A DNA stretch of 14,290 bases, from the NCBI GenBank assembly GCA_937911935.1, contig CALDQH010000002.1:1-14290 (forward strand). The letters are read 5' to 3'. The notes below the pieces were generated by a model that was given only the letters and a program-made list of their open reading frames with translations, was not told the origin of the DNA and made no database searches. The position numbers and the translations under genes are program-made. The stretch's first letter is position 1. Each line of letters begins with the position of its first letter. This document shows, in pieces, positions 11,742 to 14,290 of the stretch. The stretch is from an uncultured Bacteroidales bacterium. GTDB lineage: Bacteria; Bacteroidota; Bacteroidia; Bacteroidales; Paludibacteraceae.

Positions 11742-14096
11742 ATGTCCCAGTTTAAATACTTCCTTGGAACAATTGCGATTATCTTGATAACTTGCACCAG
11801 TTGCAAGGTAACCAAGTATGTTCCCGACGGACACTATTTATTGGATAAGGTAAGCATCAAAAACGACAACAAAGGGTTGTCGGACACCGATTTTAGCATC
11901 TATTTGCGCCAACGCCCCAATACCAAATTGTTTAACTTTATCAACTTTAATTTGGGGTTATATAGTTTATCAGGACGCGACACTACCCAATGGATTAACC
12001 GATTCCTACAAAAAATTGGTGATGCCCCTGTTATTTACGATTCGGTAGCCACAGTTGCCTCTGCCAACGAGCTAAAAAAGGTAATGAACAACAAGGGCTA
12101 CACCAACGCACAGGTTGAAACAGACATCGTCTTTAAGAATAAAAAGGCCAAAGTTACATACAACATTACCAGCAACGATCCCTACCGCATCAAAGATTTT
12201 AAATACCGCATCAAAGATGCAGAAATTGCCGAGATTGTTTTAAACGACTCCGCCTCGTCGCTTATCAAAGAAGGCAAACTATTTGACATCGACGTATTGG
12301 AAAAAGAGCGAATCAGGGTAAGCAACCTTCTGCGCAACAACGGCTATATTTACTTTGACAAAGAGTATGTTGGTTTCCTTGCAGACACCACCGCTGGAGG
12401 CAAAATGGTCAATTTATCGATGGTAGTACGCCCCATGCGTAAAATTACGGGCAAAAAACAAATTGAATCCATCGAACACGAGCCGTATCACATTAAAAAC
12501 ATCAATTATTTTATCACAGACGATGTTAATAGTTTGAACAACCCCGATTCGATAAACAACCTGAAACTAACCCCATACAAGGGCCTAAATTTGTATAGCA
12601 ACGAAAATTTTGTCCGTCATTCGACACTATACAACAATACCGGCTTAGAAAAAGGACAGCTATACACCGACAAAAATACCGAGCAAACCTATACCCGACT
12701 ATCATCATTGCATATTTTTAAATACTTAAACATTGCATATAAAGAAACTGCCGATAGTTTGGAAATTGTACCCAAAGCCGACATACAAGACAGTTTGATG
12801 TTTGGCGTAGAAAACAATATTTTGTACGATACCATTCGACACAAACAGGTAGATTGCAACATTGTTGTCACCCCAGATAAACTACAATCTTTTAGTTTTG
12901 AATTAGAAGGTACGAATAACGAAGGTGATTTTGGCATCGCAGGTAAATTTGGTTACAACCACAACAACATTTTTAGGGGAGGCGAAACATTTAAATTTCA
13001 AATTAGGGGTGCTAACGAATCGCTCATTGGTTCGCGCTCTATTTGGGATATCAGTACAGAGGCTGGATTGCAGTTCCCCACCTTTTTATTCCCCTTTGTC
13101 AAGAAAGACTTTATTTGGTCCAACACCGCTACCACCGATTTGTATGTAAACTTCAGTTACCAAATTAGAAGCGAATATTCACGCATCATTGCGGGCGCTG
13201 GTATGCGATACAATTGGACAGGTGCTAACCGAATTAGCCACTCGTTTAACTTGGTCGATTTCAATTACGTGTACCTGCCTTTTATCTCCGATTCATTTAG
13301 GGAAACCATTGGCAATTCGCTACTAAAATACAGTTACGAGGACCACTTGATTATGAGTGCTGGATATGGCATATCGTATTCAACACAAAATGCCAACAAA
13401 AACACCTCTGCTTACAACGTACGTGCATCGGTAGAAATTGGCGGCAACTTGCTGTATGGCATCTGTGCTGCAGCAGGAGTACAACAAGATGCCAACGGAG
13501 CATACACATTAGGCAATATTCCTTTTGCTCAATACGCCAAATTTGATGCTTCTTTTAGCTATAACCACGTAGTTGACGTTAAAAACTCGGTGGTATTTCA
13601 CGCCGGCTTTGGCGTAGGTGTACCCTACCTCAACTCGACTATCCTACCCTTTGAGAAACGCTACTACGGCGGGGGTGCAAACAGTGTTAGAGGTTGGTCT
13701 GCTCGCTCATTGGGTCCTGGAGCATACAATGCTGGCACCAGCGTGGATTACATGAAACAATCGGGCGACATTAACCTCAACTTGAACTTTGAATACCGCA
13801 CCAAATTGGTTTGGTTGTTGGAATTAGCTGCCTTTATTGACGCTGGTAACATCTGGACATTGGCAGACGAGGGACAAATAGGAGGCCAATTTAAATGGGA
13901 TCAATTCTACAAACAAATTGCCTTGGGCTATGGCATTGGACTTCGCCTAAACTTCGACTTCTTTGTGGTTCGTCTTGATTGGGGATTAAAAGCATACGAC
14001 CCATCTGCTGCTCCGGGTGAGCAATGGCGATTTACACCCTCGTGGAACATTCTTAAAGATACCGCCTTGCATTTTGCGGTTGGTTATCCGTTCTAA
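11742..14096 (+). CDS. tamL: TamL-type Omp85 outer-membrane lipoprotein
   Basis: BamA/TamA (Omp85) superfamily protein, predicted to sit in the outer membrane and help insert outer-membrane proteins, with TamB as the usual partner (not in this window). The 784-residue product has a lipoprotein signal (residues 1-21) with Cys21 followed by KVTKYVPDGHYLLDKV, the typical start of Bacteroidetes TamL proteins; Cys18 is an alternative lipidation site. Residues about 25-350 contain POTRA-like repeats, e.g. LKKVMNNKGYTNAQVETDI. From about 365 onward alternating aromatic strands form the barrel. The barrel lock motif is GGGANSVRGW with Val649-Arg650-Gly651-Trp652. The protein ends in Phe (FAVGYPF), as outer-membrane proteins commonly do. 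BamA itself would lack the N-terminal lipid cysteine. Confidence 0.88.
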   Translation: MSQFKYFLGTIAIILITCTSCKVTKYVPDGHYLLDKVSIKNDNKGLSDTDFSIYLRQRPNTKLFNFINFNLGLYSLSGRDTTQWINRFLQKIGDAPVIYDSVATVASANELKKVMNNKGYTNAQVETDIVFKNKKAKVTYNITSNDPYRIKDFKYRIKDAEIAEIVLNDSASSLIKEGKLFDIDVLEKERIRVSNLLRNNGYIYFDKEYVGFLADTTAGGKMVNLSMVVRPMRKITGKKQIESIEHEPYHIKNINYFITDDVNSLNNPDSINNLKLTPYKGLNLYSNENFVRHSTLYNNTGLEKGQLYTDKNTEQTYTRLSSLHIFKYLNIAYKETADSLEIVPKADIQDSLMFGVENNILYDTIRHKQVDCNIVVTPDKLQSFSFELEGTNNEGDFGIAGKFGYNHNNIFRGGETFKFQIRGANESLIGSRSIWDISTEAGLQFPTFLFPFVKKDFIWSNTATTDLYVNFSYQIRSEYSRIIAGAGMRYNWTGANRISHSFNLVDFNYVYLPFISDSFRETIGNSLLKYSYEDHLIMSAGYGISYSTQNANKNTSAYNVRASVEIGGNLLYGICAAAGVQQDANGAYTLGNIPFAQYAKFDASFSYNHVVDVKNSVVFHAGFGVGVPYLNSTILPFEKRYYGGGANSVRGWSARSLGPGAYNAGTSVDYMKQSGDINLNLNFEYRTKLVWLLELAAFIDAGNIWTLADEGQIGGQFKWDQFYKQIALGYGIGLRLNFDFFVVRLDWGLKAYDPSAAPGEQWRFTPSWNILKDTALHFAVGYPF

Positions 14097-14100
14097 TTTT

Positions 14101-14128
14101 AGCACACATTTAAGCAGAAAGCACACAT
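14101..14128. repeat. Direct repeat of 9 bp after tamL
   Basis: AGCACACAT occurs at 14101-14109 and again at 14120-14128, 19 bp apart start to start. Nothing else supports a function. Confidence 0.35.
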
Positions 14129-14174
14129 ACGATATTTAGGGTTTAATTTCCTGTTAGTGGGACGATTAAAAAAA

Positions 14175-14202
14175 TCTCCTTTCTCCTTTTTCATTTCTCA
14201 TT
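14175..14202. repeat. Heptamer repeat array, four units
   Basis: Units are TCTCCTT twice, then TTTCATT and TCTCATT. The first two are the complement of the AAAGGAG heptamers at 5854-5902. The array ends 10 bp before the -7 box of the tRNA gene, so it occupies the -33 region. Confidence 0.55.
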
Positions 14203-14211
14203 TATTTGTAT

Positions 14212-14219
14212 TATCTTTG
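14212..14219 (+). promoter_or_regulatory. -7 box of tRNA-Arg gene
   Basis: TATCTTTG is an exact TAnnTTTG match 17 nt before the first tRNA base. TTTT at 14188-14191 is one base from TTTG at 20-nt spacing and belongs partly to the heptamer array. Confidence 0.55.
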
Positions 14220-14236
14220 TGGCGCAATTATGCGAT

Positions 14237-14290
14237 GGTCTCGTAGCTCAGCTGGATAGAGCAACAGCCTTCTAAGCTGTGGGTCGTGGG
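14237..14290 (+). tRNA. tRNA-Arg (anticodon TCT), 3' end cut off
   Basis: A cloverleaf can be traced: acceptor 5' strand GGTCTCG (14237-14243), T8-A9, D-stem GCTC/GAGC (14246-14249 with 14259-14262), and anticodon stem ACAGC/GCTGT (14264-14268 with 14276-14280). The 7-base loop CTTCTAA puts anticodon TCT at 14271-14273, which reads AGA (and AGG) arginine codons. The variable region GGGTC and T-stem 5' strand GTGGG follow, and the window ends there. The T-loop, acceptor 3' strand and any CCA are not seen. It is complete as far as visible, and mismatches in the acceptor cannot be tested. Confidence 0.92.

Overview
This is a mostly housekeeping stretch of a chromosome from the phylum Bacteroidetes, most likely order Bacteroidales. 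The evidence is: (i) repeated -7 promoter boxes of the form TAnnTTTG or TAnnTTCG, several with a TTTG -33 box exactly 20 nt upstream; (ii) start codons mostly without Shine-Dalgarno sequences; (iii) families typical of the phylum (DUF4293, DUF4296, a TamL-type lipoprotein Omp85, a Cys-poor DksA/TraR protein, a long type-2 IleRS). No phage, transposase, CRISPR array or defence system is visible.

Layout. Bases 1-54 hold no assignable gene. A leftward pair ruvX-def (55-1025) diverges from galE (1152-2177). A repeat-rich gap leads to nadE, an ammonia-type NAD synthetase (2324-3112). A short-repeat array and a strong terminator follow, then a long-chain acyl-CoA ligase (3310-4977) with its own promoter and a palindrome at the transcription start. 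Next come a monocistronic 71-residue acidic lipoprotein (5102-5317) ending in a terminator, and a DUF4293 membrane protein (5401-5811). The 234-nt gap before ileS is largely filled by three different arrays of 7- and 8-bp degenerate repeats. After ileS (6046-9402) come a DksA/TraR-like protein, lspA and a DUF4296 lipoprotein, closely spaced as an apparent operon (9489-10997). The DUF4296 gene runs tail-to-tail into a SpoU/TrmH-type RNA methyltransferase (10887-11645, minus strand) with a 111-nt coding overlap. A divergent tamL-type Omp85 lipoprotein gene (11742-14096) follows. The window ends inside a tRNA-Arg(TCT) gene.

The genes serve translation and its aftermath (def, ruvX, ileS, tRNA-Arg, RNA methyltransferase), envelope biogenesis (lspA, DUF4296 lipoprotein, TamL, galE), cofactor synthesis (nadE) and lipid activation (acyl-CoA ligase). 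LspA processes lipoproteins, and three predicted lipoproteins lie within a few kilobases of it.

The least ordinary content is between the genes. Three families of tandem 7- or 8-bp degenerate repeats recur in both orientations in at least five places. One runs into galE and forms its stop codon; another abuts the tRNA promoter. Other points of note are palindromes on two promoters, an acyl-CoA ligase whose usual A10 lysine position appears to be Ser, a DksA-like protein with one of four zinc-finger cysteines, and the antisense overlap of DUF4296 with the methyltransferase. I do not see convincing evidence for a wholly new multigene system.
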